Positions 24,223 to 33,804 of a DNA stretch of 64,000 nucleotides are shown here, one piece after another. Position 1 is the first letter of the stretch. Each line of letters begins with the position of its first letter. The stretch is from positions 868,001 to 932,000 of the forward strand of contig JADJWK010000002.1 of assembly GCA_016716405.1 (NCBI GenBank). Direction: 5' to 3'. The DNA is from Candidatus Melainabacteria bacterium (GTDB taxonomy: Bacteria; Cyanobacteriota; Vampirovibrionia; Obscuribacterales; Obscuribacteraceae). The notes below the pieces were generated by a model. It was given only the letters and a program-made list of their open reading frames with translations. It made no database searches and was not told where the DNA came from. The translations under genes were made by a program, and so were the position numbers.

Positions 24223-25680
24223 TCAGAACTGGAAGTAGATAAAGGGCTGCGAGGTGTCGGGCAGGAAAATTACCATCAGGAGAATGAGCAGGGAGCAGAA
24301 AGCTGCTCTCAGAGCTGGGGATGATTTCTTGAACTGGCCCGACTCGTTTAGTTTGCTCACCGGAATATTGAGGATCAGTAGCACCGCTACCATGGTGATC
24401 AGAGCCGGCACCACCAGAGGGAGATCGGGCTTGAGCATCAGGAAAGAGCCGGCTTCGATAGGCGAGTAGAAGGGTCTGAGAAGGACCATTCGTTTGACGA
24501 TTCCGAAAGCCTGACCGATGTTTTCCACCCGGAAGAAAATCCAGCCTACGCAGACGACGTGGAAAGTCAGGATGACGGCGAAATAGTGCCAGAGCTTGGA
24601 GGCGAAAAAGCCTTTCAGGGCGGTTATCTTCTCGGCAAGTAAGCTGAACTCTTTGTGAACGATCAGAGCCATGCCCTGATAGATTCCCCAGACCACGAAA
24701 TTCCAGGAGGCGCCGTGCCAGAGTCCGCCCAGAGCCATGGTCAGGAAGAGATTGCGGTGGGTCAGCCAGCGACCGCCCCGGGAGCCGCCCAGGGGAATGA
24801 ACAGATAGTCCCTGAGCCAGGTGGAGAGGCTGATGTGCCAGCGGTGCCAGAAGTCGGCGACGTTGCGGGCGATATAAGGCATGTTGAAATTGATCGGGAT
24901 CTTGTAACCGAAAAGCATGGCCGATCCCCGGGCTATATCGGTGTAGCCGGAGAAGTCGAAATAGATCTGGAAAGCGAAAGCATATGCGAAGAACCAGAGC
25001 TCCGGGGCGCCATAAGAATACGGATCGGCAAGCCCCATCTGGACGAAGACAGCCAGATTGTCGGCGAGCAATACTTTTTTGGCCAGACCGAGAACGATCA
25101 GAGGAATGCCATTGTCCACCATGGATAGCTTGAAGCGCTTGCCGGCATCGGCTTGCATCTGGGCTTCGAAGTCCGGATAGCGTTTTATCGGCCCGGCTAT
25201 CTGAGTCGGGAAGAAGGCCGCAAACAGGGCGAATAGCACGAAAGAGTCAATGGGTTTGCGGCCCCGGTGGATCTCGAATAGATAGTGAATGAACTCGAAA
25301 GTGAAAAACGAGATAGCCAGAGGCAGGATGATGTTCAGGCTCCAGTCCGGTTGATTGCCGGTGAGCCAGCCGGCAAGCGAAGCGGCGCTCTTGCCGAAGA
25401 AATTGGCGTATTTGAAGATACCGAGGCAGAGAAGATTGACGGCGATGCCGCTGGAAAAAATCAGCTTGCGATGGCTCTGAGCCCGATAGAGCCATCGCCC
25501 CCAGAAGAAATTGAGCGCTGTCATGGAGACTATGAGGACGAGAAACGCCGGGATCCAGCACATGTAGAAGTACCAGCTGGCCGCAAGCAGCATGGGCAGC
25601 CGGAATCGATGCGGGAGCAGCCAGTAGAGAAGCACTACCGTGGGCAGGAAGATCAGGTACTGGAGACTGGCAAATAACAT
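24223..25680 (-). CDS. MBOAT-family O-acyltransferase (AlgI/DltB-like)
   Basis: A 485-residue polytopic membrane protein that moves acyl groups across the membrane to extracellular polysaccharide or another surface glycan. The catalytic MBOAT signature is ALGGLWHGASWNFVVWG near residue 310, with the essential histidine, and NVADFWHRWHISLSTWLRDYLF near residue 275 is the second family block. Length equals that of AlgI. The N-terminal FLPTVVLLYWLLP and SYFSFEFIHY-type stretches are also typical. It is divergent from the SGNH-like gene at 25873, the usual kind of periplasmic partner. The glycan substrate cannot be told from sequence. Confidence 0.92.
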   Translation of the reverse strand: MLFASLQYLIFLPTVVLLYWLLPHRFRLPMLLAASWYFYMCWIPAFLVLIVSMTALNFFWGRWLYRAQSHRKLIFSSGIAVNLLCLGIFKYANFFGKSAASLAGWLTGNQPDWSLNIILPLAISFFTFEFIHYLFEIHRGRKPIDSFVLFALFAAFFPTQIAGPIKRYPDFEAQMQADAGKRFKLSMVDNGIPLIVLGLAKKVLLADNLAVFVQMGLADPYSYGAPELWFFAYAFAFQIYFDFSGYTDIARGSAMLFGYKIPINFNMPYIARNVADFWHRWHISLSTWLRDYLFIPLGGSRGGRWLTHRNLFLTMALGGLWHGASWNFVVWGIYQGMALIVHKEFSLLAEKITALKGFFASKLWHYFAVILTFHVVCVGWIFFRVENIGQAFGIVKRMVLLRPFYSPIEAGSFLMLKPDLPLVVPALITMVAVLLILNIPVSKLNESGQFKKSSPALRAAFCSLLILLMVIFLPDTSQPFIYFQF

Positions 25681-25872
25681 TGTCAGGTGATACTAACACG
25701 ATCCCTCTGCCAGCTAGGCTCTCCATGACTTGACAAATCTTTAACCCGGACTAATCGCGGAGCCGAGCCCTTTCAGGTACTGCTGTCGGGGGATCGCCAG
25801 AACGAGTGAGAGACCTTCAAGGATTGAGACTCTCCTTTTTGATATCTTTGCAAGCTGGATCGAGGGTAGAAA

Positions 25873-27189
25873 TTGGGCGTCTCAAGAAAACCACTGGGCA
25901 CCATCGAACGGGTCGAGAGCGATCCCGGGGCACCGGCAGGGCAGGCTTCTCCGGAAGTCTCCACTCAGCCGTCCAGTGACCACGCTGCCAGGGCTGGTCT
26001 GGGCTGGCTTCTGGCGTTTCTCATCGGTATCAATTTCCTGGTTCTCAACGTCGATCCTCTCCGGATAGTGCCTGAAGACGAGACTCCCCCGCTTCAGCTG
26101 GCCAAGACCAGCATCGCCTTCAAAATGCAGGAGCTCGCCTCCGCCGACCGGGGACCCGATATTCTCCTTCTCGGCTCTTCCCTGCCCATGTATGCCTTCT
26201 ACGAATCCGAGACCGGGGGCTTTTATGACCAGCCCCTGATGAAGCGTATGGAGAGCCGGGGAGTCAGCCCCCTGCGAGGATACACCGCCGCGCACCGTTT
26301 CGAGAGCGAGCTTGCCCGGGCTACCGGCCAGCAGGTCCGGGTCTTCAATTTTTCCATTCCCGCCGCCATGGTCTCGGACATGCACCTGGTGCTCAATCGC
26401 AGCCTGGAAGCCGGGCACAAGCCCGGGCGGGTCGTTATTGCCGCCGGTCTGAGAGACTTCGTCGACCGGGTCAATCCGCCTCTGGGCGCTACGCCGACAT
26501 CTCTCGAGCTCAGCGACGCCCGCTATATCTGCGCCAACTGGGGACTGCTTGCCAGCAATGCAAAAGCCGACGATATGAGCAATCTCGTCGAGTCGGCGCT
26601 CTTTCCGGTCTGGCGCTATCGAGGCGAGCTCAAGCTTGCTGCCGATCATTATCTGAGCCTGCTCTTCAAGCGTCCTACCTCTCATAAGCTCGATGTGATC
26701 AATTTCGAGAAAAAGGAGGTGGAGGCATCGGTGGTGAGCGTCACCAGCGAGTCTGAGCCTGTTCGGACGCCCGCCGACGGACCCCCGGCAGACTCCGGGG
26801 AGCCGGCGCCTGTCGCAAGCCCTGTTGTGCTCGACGAGCTCGATTACAGGCAGCGCTATAACCCTCCGGATATGAGTCAGCTCCGATCGGAGTTCGCGAT
26901 GCTCGAGAGTATTCTCGAGACCTGCAAGAGGAGGGGGATTGCCGTGACCCTGGTGAACATGCCGGTGAGCCACGGGCATCGCCTCTTGAGCGAGCCTTCG
27001 CTGCGCAACGAATATCTCGGTCGCCTGGAAGCAATCAGTACCAAATACGGTGCCGACCTGATCGACTACGAATTGAGCTCGGAGTTTCAAGACGCCGACT
27101 TCCGCGACACTGTTCACCTGGCCGCGGCGGGCTCGATAAAACTGGTTGCGGACCTGGCCGACCGGCTGTCCGTATCCGAAGGGATCTGA
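25873..27189 (+). CDS. SGNH-hydrolase-like membrane-anchored protein, partner of the MBOAT acyltransferase
   Basis: A 438-residue protein with an N-terminal cytoplasmic tail, one membrane helix (WLLAFLIGINFLVLNV, about residues 45-62) and an extracytoplasmic domain. The SGNH elements are LLLGSSLPMYAF near residue 95 (nucleophile block, GSS in place of GDS) and DTVHLAAAGS near residue 415 (the Asp-x-x-His block). These resemble DltD/AlgJ/AlgX-like proteins that act on glycans with an MBOAT enzyme. A proline-rich insert lies near residues 295-315. The TTG start at 25873 is supported by GAGGG 6 bases upstream. The 190 bp shared with the divergent MBOAT gene must contain both promoters. Confidence 0.72.
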   Translation: MGVSRKPLGTIERVESDPGAPAGQASPEVSTQPSSDHAARAGLGWLLAFLIGINFLVLNVDPLRIVPEDETPPLQLAKTSIAFKMQELASADRGPDILLLGSSLPMYAFYESETGGFYDQPLMKRMESRGVSPLRGYTAAHRFESELARATGQQVRVFNFSIPAAMVSDMHLVLNRSLEAGHKPGRVVIAAGLRDFVDRVNPPLGATPTSLELSDARYICANWGLLASNAKADDMSNLVESALFPVWRYRGELKLAADHYLSLLFKRPTSHKLDVINFEKKEVEASVVSVTSESEPVRTPADGPPADSGEPAPVASPVVLDELDYRQRYNPPDMSQLRSEFAMLESILETCKRRGIAVTLVNMPVSHGHRLLSEPSLRNEYLGRLEAISTKYGADLIDYELSSEFQDADFRDTVHLAAAGSIKLVADLADRLSVSEGI

Positions 27190-27200
27190 CCGCATGGCTC

Positions 27201-27983
27201 TTATAGTGCTTGACTGAAAAGAAGCGACAGGCAGGTAAGAGCCCCGTCCATCTTCCGGAACTCGGTGGTGTTGAGGGCGATGACTGCCAGCCCCGCTTTC
27301 TCGAGGATGCTTCTCGTCTGCGGAAAGCCGTCGGCGATAATCACATGATCGTTGACCGAGAGGCAGTTGGCAGCGTATTCCTCGCTGTCCGGCACGACGA
27401 GCTTCCTTCCTATTCCGGCGAAGCTCTCATGACCGGCATATTCTTCTATACAGAGGATGGAATCGTCGTCGAGTCCGGTGACACCGCTTTTCAGGTGGAG
27501 AAAACGCCTCACCTCTATGATCGCCACATCCATGCCGCGATCTTCCAGGATCGATTGCAATTGCCCGGCACCATCCTGGTTGGTGCGCTCGGTGAGACCT
27601 ATGAAAAAACGGTTGCCGACCCGCAGTACATCGCCACCGTCCAGAGTCCCCGGCGCTTCGATGGTGCTTATGGCGAGCCTCCCCTCGAGTTCTTTCCTCA
27701 CCGCTCTGGTCTCGCCGGCTCTGTCCGGATGACCGGGACTGGTTATCACCGCCAGGTCATCCAGGATAATGGCGGTGTCTTCCACGAAGCATCCGTCCGG
27801 ATATTCAGGATCCGCTTCCAGCACGCGGAGAGCAAGACCCAGAGATGCCAGGGTGTCGCAATAGGCTTCGTGCTGGAGCATGGCCTTCTGCGCGTTGGCG
27901 AGCCCGAGATTGCCATGCGTGAGCCCGGCGGCGAAATTGCTTCCGGGTTTGCGAACAAGGGCTGACTTGTATACGGGAGACAT
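27201..27983 (-). CDS. Dimethylarginine dimethylaminohydrolase-like (amidinotransferase fold)
   Basis: A 260-residue enzyme of the guanidino-group-modifying superfamily. Key elements are GCFVEDTAIIL near residue 65 (substrate Glu/Asp), HLKSGVTGLDDD near residue 163 (catalytic His) and DGALTCLSLLF near residue 250 (catalytic Cys). Length and motif order match DDAH, which hydrolyses methylated arginine to citrulline and methylamine. Related citrulline-producing enzymes cannot be excluded. Citrulline is also the substrate of ArgG, encoded 14 kb away, but nothing ties the two genes directly. It is convergent with the SGNH gene (11 bp apart). Confidence 0.85.
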   Translation of the reverse strand: MSPVYKSALVRKPGSNFAAGLTHGNLGLANAQKAMLQHEAYCDTLASLGLALRVLEADPEYPDGCFVEDTAIILDDLAVITSPGHPDRAGETRAVRKELEGRLAISTIEAPGTLDGGDVLRVGNRFFIGLTERTNQDGAGQLQSILEDRGMDVAIIEVRRFLHLKSGVTGLDDDSILCIEEYAGHESFAGIGRKLVVPDSEEYAANCLSVNDHVIIADGFPQTRSILEKAGLAVIALNTTEFRKMDGALTCLSLLFSQAL

Positions 27984-28014
27984 GTGCTTTCGACTGAATT
28001 ATACTTGAGGGATC

Positions 28015-28623
28015 ATGGGTTTCTACAAAATTTATCTGCCGGCATTCACGAAAAAGGAAGTCAACCGGGCTTTCGACCTTCTGAAGAAGGAAAAGCTCGA
28101 GTGCGAGGCAGAACCTCATCTCGATTTCGAGTCAGAGCTTCCTTATGAGCGGAAGTTGCGTGTCTCTCTCAGAGCTCCCAGGCTCAAGGGCTGGAAGTAT
28201 CAGGACGAGAGCATTTTGACAGCCGTCACTGTCCTGGCTCAGGCCTTTCAAATCGACACGGCGCTGAAGTCGAGCAGGGGAGGTATTGGCGCGCTTTTCG
28301 GGTTGAAGAACAGAGACCCGTATTTCGTCGAGCTGGCCAGAGTGTTGAAGCAAGAGAAGGATCTGATGATTCCGGCGCGGCTCAGGCTGTGCAATGTCGA
28401 GCTCACGGTAGTCGAGAATGAGACCGAATACGGTAGCACTATCCTCGCTCCCGTTTTTGCCGCTGCTCTGGCGCAGGCCAACCAGGGTCTGATCTTCGAG
28501 GGAGAGTTCTTCAAAGAGAGCAATGTCGTGAAAGAATTCTGGCCTGTCGACGGGGATTTCGAGGATCTGGACGAGGACGAGAAGGAGGGGCTCAAGCCGC
28601 GATTTTTCTCGGGTTGGAATTAG
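28015..28623 (+). CDS. Hypothetical protein
   Basis: A 202-residue soluble protein of no recognised family, starting MGFYKIYLPAFTKKEVNRAF. It looks alpha/beta, with basic helices at the start and an acidic tail (FEDLDEDEKEG). No signal peptide, membrane helix or cysteine motif. It is divergent from the DDAH-like gene with 31 bp between start codons, and 19 bp upstream of a Ser/Thr kinase on the same strand, so it may be co-expressed with that kinase. Confidence 0.7.
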   Translation: MGFYKIYLPAFTKKEVNRAFDLLKKEKLECEAEPHLDFESELPYERKLRVSLRAPRLKGWKYQDESILTAVTVLAQAFQIDTALKSSRGGIGALFGLKNRDPYFVELARVLKQEKDLMIPARLRLCNVELTVVENETEYGSTILAPVFAAALAQANQGLIFEGEFFKESNVVKEFWPVDGDFEDLDEDEKEGLKPRFFSGWN

Positions 28624-28642
28624 GTGCAGTCCGCATGCAAAT

Positions 28643-30739
28643 GTGGAAAATAGAAATAGCACCTGCTGCGGTCCCCGGTCCATGGTTCATTTGAGCGAAG
28701 ACTCCGTAGAAGACCTGCCGTCTTTCGGCTCTCGATACCGGCTCGAGTCAAAGATTGGCGCGGGCGGAATGGGCTCGGTCTTTCGCGGTTGGGATCAGGT
28801 GCTTCAGAAGCCGGTGGCCATCAAAATGCTTCTCGATGACTTCGCTGCCGAGGCGATTATCAGATTTCACCAGGAGGCGAAAACAGCCGCCAAGCTCGGT
28901 CATCCCAATATTCTCAACGTGCTCGATTTCGGCCAGACTTCCCGGGGCGAGCTTTATCTGGTCATGGACCTCCTCGAGGGCGAGAGCCTGACGGACCTGA
29001 GCAGGCGTCACAACAGGGTTCCGCCCGAGATCGCCATTCCGATTTTCATGCAGATCTGTGATGGTCTGCAGCATGCCCATTCTCACCATATCCTTCACAG
29101 GGATATCAAGCCGTCCAATATAATGCTGGTCCGGGGCGATCAGGGAGAGACCCTGGTCAAGATAGTCGATTTCGGTCTGGCCAAGGTCCGCAACCAGGAT
29201 CAACAGCTCACCACCACGGGGGTTCGGGTCGGCAGCCCGCTCTATATGAGCCCGGAGCAGTGCCAGGGCCTCGAGGTGGATGTGCGTTCGGACCTCTATT
29301 CTCTGGGCTGCCTGATGTATAAGGTTCTGTCCGGGACGACGCCTTTCCGGTCTGAGACTCTTCTCGAGACCATCAACAAGCATATAGGGGAGATTCCTCC
29401 GCCTCTCGATGAGCTTGCCGGTGACGATTTTCCGGAAGCTCTCGCGGACCTCGTTATGAGACTACTGGAGAAGGACCCGGAGTTTCGCTACCAGAGCGCC
29501 GCCGAGGTAAGAGAAGAGCTGGAGGCAATCGGCCAGTCTTATTCCGATCATCTGCTGGAGGCGGCTGCGGCAAGAAATGAGCCTGTCGAGGTTCCGGTGG
29601 AGGCTGCTTTTCATTTAGGGTTGTTGAGCCTCAAGTCCGGGCGCACGCGGATGCTTGGAATCAGCGTGCTGCTCGGTCTGGCGGCTATGGTCGGGGCGAT
29701 CTTGATCTTTCAAGCCGTCAATCGGAACGAGACCGGTGCTGTATCGGTCAAGTCCCCTCCCATGGCGGTGCCGGTCGGTAACGACTATCTGAGTATGCCC
29801 GAGGATGTCGGTTACCGGACCCATCGCAACAATGAGAGCTGGTTTCAGGCCCTTTCGAGCTTTGCCGATAAGGACATGCCTTATCTGAAGAAAGGAGGCG
29901 GATTCGATCATGTCAGCCTCTCCGGCAGCCAGGTGACCGGCAGCCAATTCTCGCTGTTGAGCGATCTATCTCTGAAAGGTCTCGATGTCTCTCATACTGC
30001 CGTAGGCGACCGGGCTCTGGAGGAGGTGGCAAAAGGCGGCTCGATAGAATCGCTTTTTCTCGATTCCAGCGAAGTCACCGACAGTGGCATCGCCAGTCTG
30101 GCGAATCTGAGAAGACTGCGGAATCTCAGCTTGCGCTCTCTGGAGATCACCGATGAGGCTCTGGTGGTGCTGAGAGATCTGCCGTCCCTTACTTATCTGA
30201 ATGTGAGCGGTTGCGAGAAGCTCACCGGTAAGGGTCTGGCGACCCTGGCAGGCTCTCAGAGTCTTCGAGTCCTTGTAGTCACGAAGTGTCCCGGAATCGC
30301 ACCGGCTGACATCAGCGCTTTCCGGAAGACCGACTCGAAGTGCGATCTCAAGACGGTGGATGGCTCCAAGGGTGAGGTTGAGTCTCTGTTCTATGCCAGA
30401 CAGCGCTCGCAGATCGTGAACGATTTCAAATACAACCAGTCCGGCGGTGAGAAGGTTCGGGAGATTCAGCTGTATCCGAGATTCGCCGAGCTCAAGGACG
30501 ATCCGGAGATGACCGAGTTTTTCAAGCATCCGGAGAAGCTCACCGATATGAAAGCCATCGCTTCGGTGAAGAACCCCAAGGTCAAGACTCTTCTGGAAGA
30601 TCCAGTCTTTCAAAAGCATATGAGAAAGCCCGAGACCCTGCAATGGATCAGGAGGAAGAACCAGGAGCGTTCCAACTGGTGGGACGAGGACGAGACCAAG
30701 ATCGATACTACTATCCTGCTTGGTCCCGAGGGCCTCTGA
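28643..30739 (+). CDS. Ser/Thr protein kinase with transmembrane helix, LRR region and STI1-like tail
   Basis: A 698-residue membrane kinase. Catalytic elements: GAGGMGSV (39-46), AIKML with Lys 61, HRDIKPSN (from 152), DFGLA (from 176) and SPLYMSPEQC. All are intact, so it should be active. A helix at about 333-353 crosses the membrane. Beyond it, leucine-rich repeats run from about 415 to 570 (for example LTYLNVSGCEKLTGKGLATL). The last 100 residues contain DDPEMTEFFKHPE and NPKVKTLLEDPVFQKHM, similar to the NP/DP-rich STI1 motif that binds chaperones; this is a tentative reading. The start is a GTG without a good ribosome-binding site; an ATG at 28682 is an alternative. Substrate unknown. 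Confidence 0.9.
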   Translation: MENRNSTCCGPRSMVHLSEDSVEDLPSFGSRYRLESKIGAGGMGSVFRGWDQVLQKPVAIKMLLDDFAAEAIIRFHQEAKTAAKLGHPNILNVLDFGQTSRGELYLVMDLLEGESLTDLSRRHNRVPPEIAIPIFMQICDGLQHAHSHHILHRDIKPSNIMLVRGDQGETLVKIVDFGLAKVRNQDQQLTTTGVRVGSPLYMSPEQCQGLEVDVRSDLYSLGCLMYKVLSGTTPFRSETLLETINKHIGEIPPPLDELAGDDFPEALADLVMRLLEKDPEFRYQSAAEVREELEAIGQSYSDHLLEAAAARNEPVEVPVEAAFHLGLLSLKSGRTRMLGISVLLGLAAMVGAILIFQAVNRNETGAVSVKSPPMAVPVGNDYLSMPEDVGYRTHRNNESWFQALSSFADKDMPYLKKGGGFDHVSLSGSQVTGSQFSLLSDLSLKGLDVSHTAVGDRALEEVAKGGSIESLFLDSSEVTDSGIASLANLRRLRNLSLRSLEITDEALVVLRDLPSLTYLNVSGCEKLTGKGLATLAGSQSLRVLVVTKCPGIAPADISAFRKTDSKCDLKTVDGSKGEVESLFYARQRSQIVNDFKYNQSGGEKVREIQLYPRFAELKDDPEMTEFFKHPEKLTDMKAIASVKNPKVKTLLEDPVFQKHMRKPETLQWIRRKNQERSNWWDEDETKIDTTILLGPEGL

Positions 30740-30740
30740 T

Positions 30741-32711
30741 TCAATGGATCGGGATCTGCCACTCGGTCACTTTCTGTCTCAATAGCCTTGGATTGCTCCT
30801 CAACAGATCATAGGAATATGGCTCGTAGTACCATTCTGTGTCGACAAAGCCACGCTCTTCCAGGTTGGGATGCCGGTCGGTGAGAATTATCCGGAGCCTG
30901 GGGTTCTCATCGTCTAGACTGATCCTGGCGATTCCCTGCTCGGTGATTCCCGGACAATTGGTCACGTCCAGGTACCAGAGACGCCTGAGGCAGGCCAGCT
31001 TTGCCATTGTCTTGTCTGTGAATCGATTGCCCGAGAGCTCGAGCATGGTCAGGTTGGGGCTCAATACATCCGGTATGGCTCCGTCATCCAGGTCGAGGTT
31101 TTTCAGTCCGATGAAGATCATATCGTCGTTCTCGAAGAGCCCTCGGACTGAAGCCTGGCTGATCCCGGTGTGATTTACGCTCAGGGATTTCAGATGCTTC
31201 TGCGAATTGATGAAGCTCATGCTCCGGTCGGTTATTTTTCGACTGCAGGGCATATAGATGAGCTCCAGAGATTTGAGACCGGTCAATTTAGCGATTCCGT
31301 CATCGGTGACCTGGGTGTTCTCCAGGTCGAGTACGACCAGTCTGGGCATCCGATTGACATAGACCATTCCTCTGTCATTGACGAAAGGGCAGCTCCCCAG
31401 AATCAGGGACCGCAGACCTTTAATGCCGGCGATGATCTCCAGGGCTTTCTCGCCGATCTCGGTGGAGCGCAGATCGAGAATCTCCAGGTCGTGATCTTTT
31501 ACGATTTCCAGAAATTCTTCATCGAATCGGGCGCCTTTCAGGCGGAGCCTCTTGATCTTCGGATAATCCTTGATTCGCTCGAAATCGTCCCGCTCGAGAG
31601 TCCCCTCCAGGACGAGCCACTGCTGGTCGTTGATCTCTTTCACTTTCGGTCGTCGTTCCGAGTGCGAGAGACCGACATATTCTCCGGTCTTGTCCTGGGC
31701 GAACGTCCACCAGGTGAAGGCGGCGAGGGCGGCGAGCACCACCACCACCACAGTGAGCACCAGAAGCTCGCCGGTGGGTTTCTGCTCCACCGGCTCTTCC
31801 TCCAGCTTCAGGATGAGGGTCTTGTTGACCGCGATCAGATCCTCGAGCCCGTCCAGAGCCTCATTGAGCTCGGCCATGGTCTGGAATCGGCTTCCTGGAT
31901 CTTTGTTCAAGCAGCGAGCCACCAGATCCTCGAGCTCCTCCGGATAGTCGATCTCGGTGTTGGCCTGGCAGAGCTCCGGGGGCTCCTCCTTGACCTGCTT
32001 TGTGGCGATCTCGAGAAAGGTCTTTCCGAGAAATGGATAGCGCCCGGTCAAGCAGAAAAACATCAGACATCCCATGGAGTAGATATCGCTGCGGGCGTCG
32101 GTCTCGTCGCCGGTGGCTTGCTCCGGGCTGATTACAGAGGCTGTGCCGACGATGAAGCCGGACTTGGTGATGGTTTTGCGGTCGAAGGTGGAGATCTTGG
32201 CGACGCCGAAATCCACGACCTTCACTTCGGGACGTCTGGTGTTGATGCCCTTCACGAGAATATTGTTCGGAGTCAGATCCCTGTGCAGAATTCCGTGCTG
32301 GTGCGCATATTCCATGGCATCGCAGATCTGGCGGAAGACCGTGATGGCTCGTTTGAGGTCGAGAGGACCGGTTTCACTGACGATGCTGAAGAGGGAGCTG
32401 GCGTCGACATACTCCATGACCATCACGGGCTCGTTCTCGTGGAGCATGAAGTCGTAGATGTTCACGACATTGGGGTGGATGAGCTGGCAGATGGTCTGGG
32501 CCTCCCGGTGGAGGCGGATCATGTGCTGGTCCGAGACGTTGTCCGGATGAAGGACCTTGATGGCGAGATTGCGTTTGAGCTTGATGTCGTAGGCTTTATA
32601 GACAGTGCCCATGCCGCCGGTTCCGATCTCGGCGACGATCTCATACCGGTCGGCAAGCGCCTCTCTGACGCTTACCGAGCTATTCGTGCTCATCTCTTGA
32701 TCGTCTGTCAT
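30741..32711 (-). CDS. Ser/Thr protein kinase with transmembrane helix and LRR domain
   Basis: A 656-residue membrane kinase. GTGGMGTV (30-37), AIKVL with Lys 52, LHRDLTPNN (from 142) and VVDFGVAKI (from 165) are intact. A basic-to-hydrophobic switch near 316-338 (LLVLTVVVVVLAALAAFTWW) is the membrane helix. The outer part, about 350-620, is made of leucine-rich repeats such as LEILDLRSTEIGEKALEII and LVVLDLENTQVTDDGIAKL. It ends only 1 bp from the stop codon of the convergent LRR kinase at 28643, which is a related protein. The HRDLTPNN variant (T in place of K) also occurs in the kinases at 51866 and 53341. Confidence 0.92.
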   Translation of the reverse strand: MTDDQEMSTNSSVSVREALADRYEIVAEIGTGGMGTVYKAYDIKLKRNLAIKVLHPDNVSDQHMIRLHREAQTICQLIHPNVVNIYDFMLHENEPVMVMEYVDASSLFSIVSETGPLDLKRAITVFRQICDAMEYAHQHGILHRDLTPNNILVKGINTRRPEVKVVDFGVAKISTFDRKTITKSGFIVGTASVISPEQATGDETDARSDIYSMGCLMFFCLTGRYPFLGKTFLEIATKQVKEEPPELCQANTEIDYPEELEDLVARCLNKDPGSRFQTMAELNEALDGLEDLIAVNKTLILKLEEEPVEQKPTGELLVLTVVVVVLAALAAFTWWTFAQDKTGEYVGLSHSERRPKVKEINDQQWLVLEGTLERDDFERIKDYPKIKRLRLKGARFDEEFLEIVKDHDLEILDLRSTEIGEKALEIIAGIKGLRSLILGSCPFVNDRGMVYVNRMPRLVVLDLENTQVTDDGIAKLTGLKSLELIYMPCSRKITDRSMSFINSQKHLKSLSVNHTGISQASVRGLFENDDMIFIGLKNLDLDDGAIPDVLSPNLTMLELSGNRFTDKTMAKLACLRRLWYLDVTNCPGITEQGIARISLDDENPRLRIILTDRHPNLEERGFVDTEWYYEPYSYDLLRSNPRLLRQKVTEWQIPIH

Positions 32712-32744
32712 GTGCTGCCGGGAAAGGACAGCCCGCCCTATGGA

Positions 32745-33791
32745 CTATTTTCCCAGAATCCTGAGCACTTTCACGGTCCTGAGCAGACCCGGCGGATTCT
32801 CCTCGAAAGCCCTGATCTCATTGCCATTGCGGTCATAGATCCGGGAGAGAGCCTCGTAGAAGACGGCATCCATGGGCAGGATATCGAGGCTGCCGCCCTG
32901 GCTGATCACATCTTCGAGATAGTACCTGGGGATCATCGAAAATGGACCGTGGTTGAGGAAGTCATCGGTGAAAGTGAACACCACCGGAGGCTGGCTGATC
33001 AGATAGTCCCGGAAGGGCGTATCGGGCTCGATGGTGCCGTCTTTCAGGGCAGCCATCCAGCGAGCCGCTCGCCGGAAGACTTTGGGGAAAAGCACCGGAC
33101 CGATGTCTTTCGTCTGGTCGAATATCCTGTCGGAGTAGCGGAAGCGGAGTTTGAGATCGGTCCGTCTCACCCGACTGATCAGATACTCCCAGAGACCTCG
33201 TCTGGCTTTGAGCGCGCGCCGGGCGAGCTCCCGCAGATAAGCGATCTCCTCCGGTTGCATGGAAGCGTAGAAAGTCGGAACGGCATGACCTTTTTCCACC
33301 AGCCAGGAATTGATATGAAACTCGCCGGCGGTGCCCGGTTTAATGAAAACGTCCCCGATCAGCCTCCCGTATGCGTCGAACAGGTCGCCGGGACTGTCCA
33401 CATAAGACCACACCTGGCAGGGCAGGATCTGATCCGGACCGCCCAGACCCTTCAAGAGCTTGACGGTGGCGGTTTTGCCGAAGAACTGCCGGTAGTGCTC
33501 GCTGGGTAGACCTTCCATCTCCACCGGCAGATGCAGCTCAGGGGCGTCCACTCCCTGGAGACGAATAGCGACGATTCTTTTTCTCGAGATCAGGGGTCTC
33601 ACCCTGTCGTCTTCCACCAGGCAATAGGCGCCTTCGAAAACTTCGGTAGAGGCGAGCTCTTCGGCGTCGAAAGTGCCATAGTAGAAGCCGCCCCGGGAGA
33701 TATCGAGATTGATCGTGTCGGCGTCGCTGGTCCCGCGGGGCCAGAATTGCGAGGTGTCGACGGTTCCTTCGACGGCGACTATATATCTCAG
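32745..33791 (-). CDS. Staphylococcal-nuclease-like protein, probable CTG start
   Basis: A protein of 348 residues when read from a CTG at 33789-33791. The thermonuclease/SNc core is IRLQGVDAPELH, DAYGRLIGDVF, NSWLVEKGHAV and EEIAYLRELARRALKARRGLWEY. The first ATG/GTG-type start (33617) would cut off a well-formed N-terminal part beginning RYIVAVEGTVDTSQFWPRG that supplies the first strands of the nuclease barrel. The CTG has AGAGAGG 8 bases upstream and lies 14 bp after the stop of the TPR gene in the same operon. About 170 C-terminal residues follow the nuclease fold and are not recognised. Usual nuclease arginines are partly visible (GRLIG, KARRG), but activity is not certain. Confidence 0.75.
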   Translation of the reverse strand: MRYIVAVEGTVDTSQFWPRGTSDADTINLDISRGGFYYGTFDAEELASTEVFEGAYCLVEDDRVRPLISRKRIVAIRLQGVDAPELHLPVEMEGLPSEHYRQFFGKTATVKLLKGLGGPDQILPCQVWSYVDSPGDLFDAYGRLIGDVFIKPGTAGEFHINSWLVEKGHAVPTFYASMQPEEIAYLRELARRALKARRGLWEYLISRVRRTDLKLRFRYSDRIFDQTKDIGPVLFPKVFRRAARWMAALKDGTIEPDTPFRDYLISQPPVVFTFTDDFLNHGPFSMIPRYYLEDVISQGGSLDILPMDAVFYEALSRIYDRNGNEIRAFEENPPGLLRTVKVLRILGK

Positions 33792-33804
33792 GGCCCTTGC
33801 CTCT

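Noticed and set aside
25882..27195. A 437-codon open frame on the minus strand
   Set aside because: Exactly antisense to the SGNH-like gene, which has recognisable motifs and a ribosome-binding site; no motif in the antisense frame.
31170..33509. A 779-codon open frame on the plus strand
   Set aside because: It is antisense to a clear kinase and nuclease gene, has no start signal and its composition is the reflection of those genes' codon bias.
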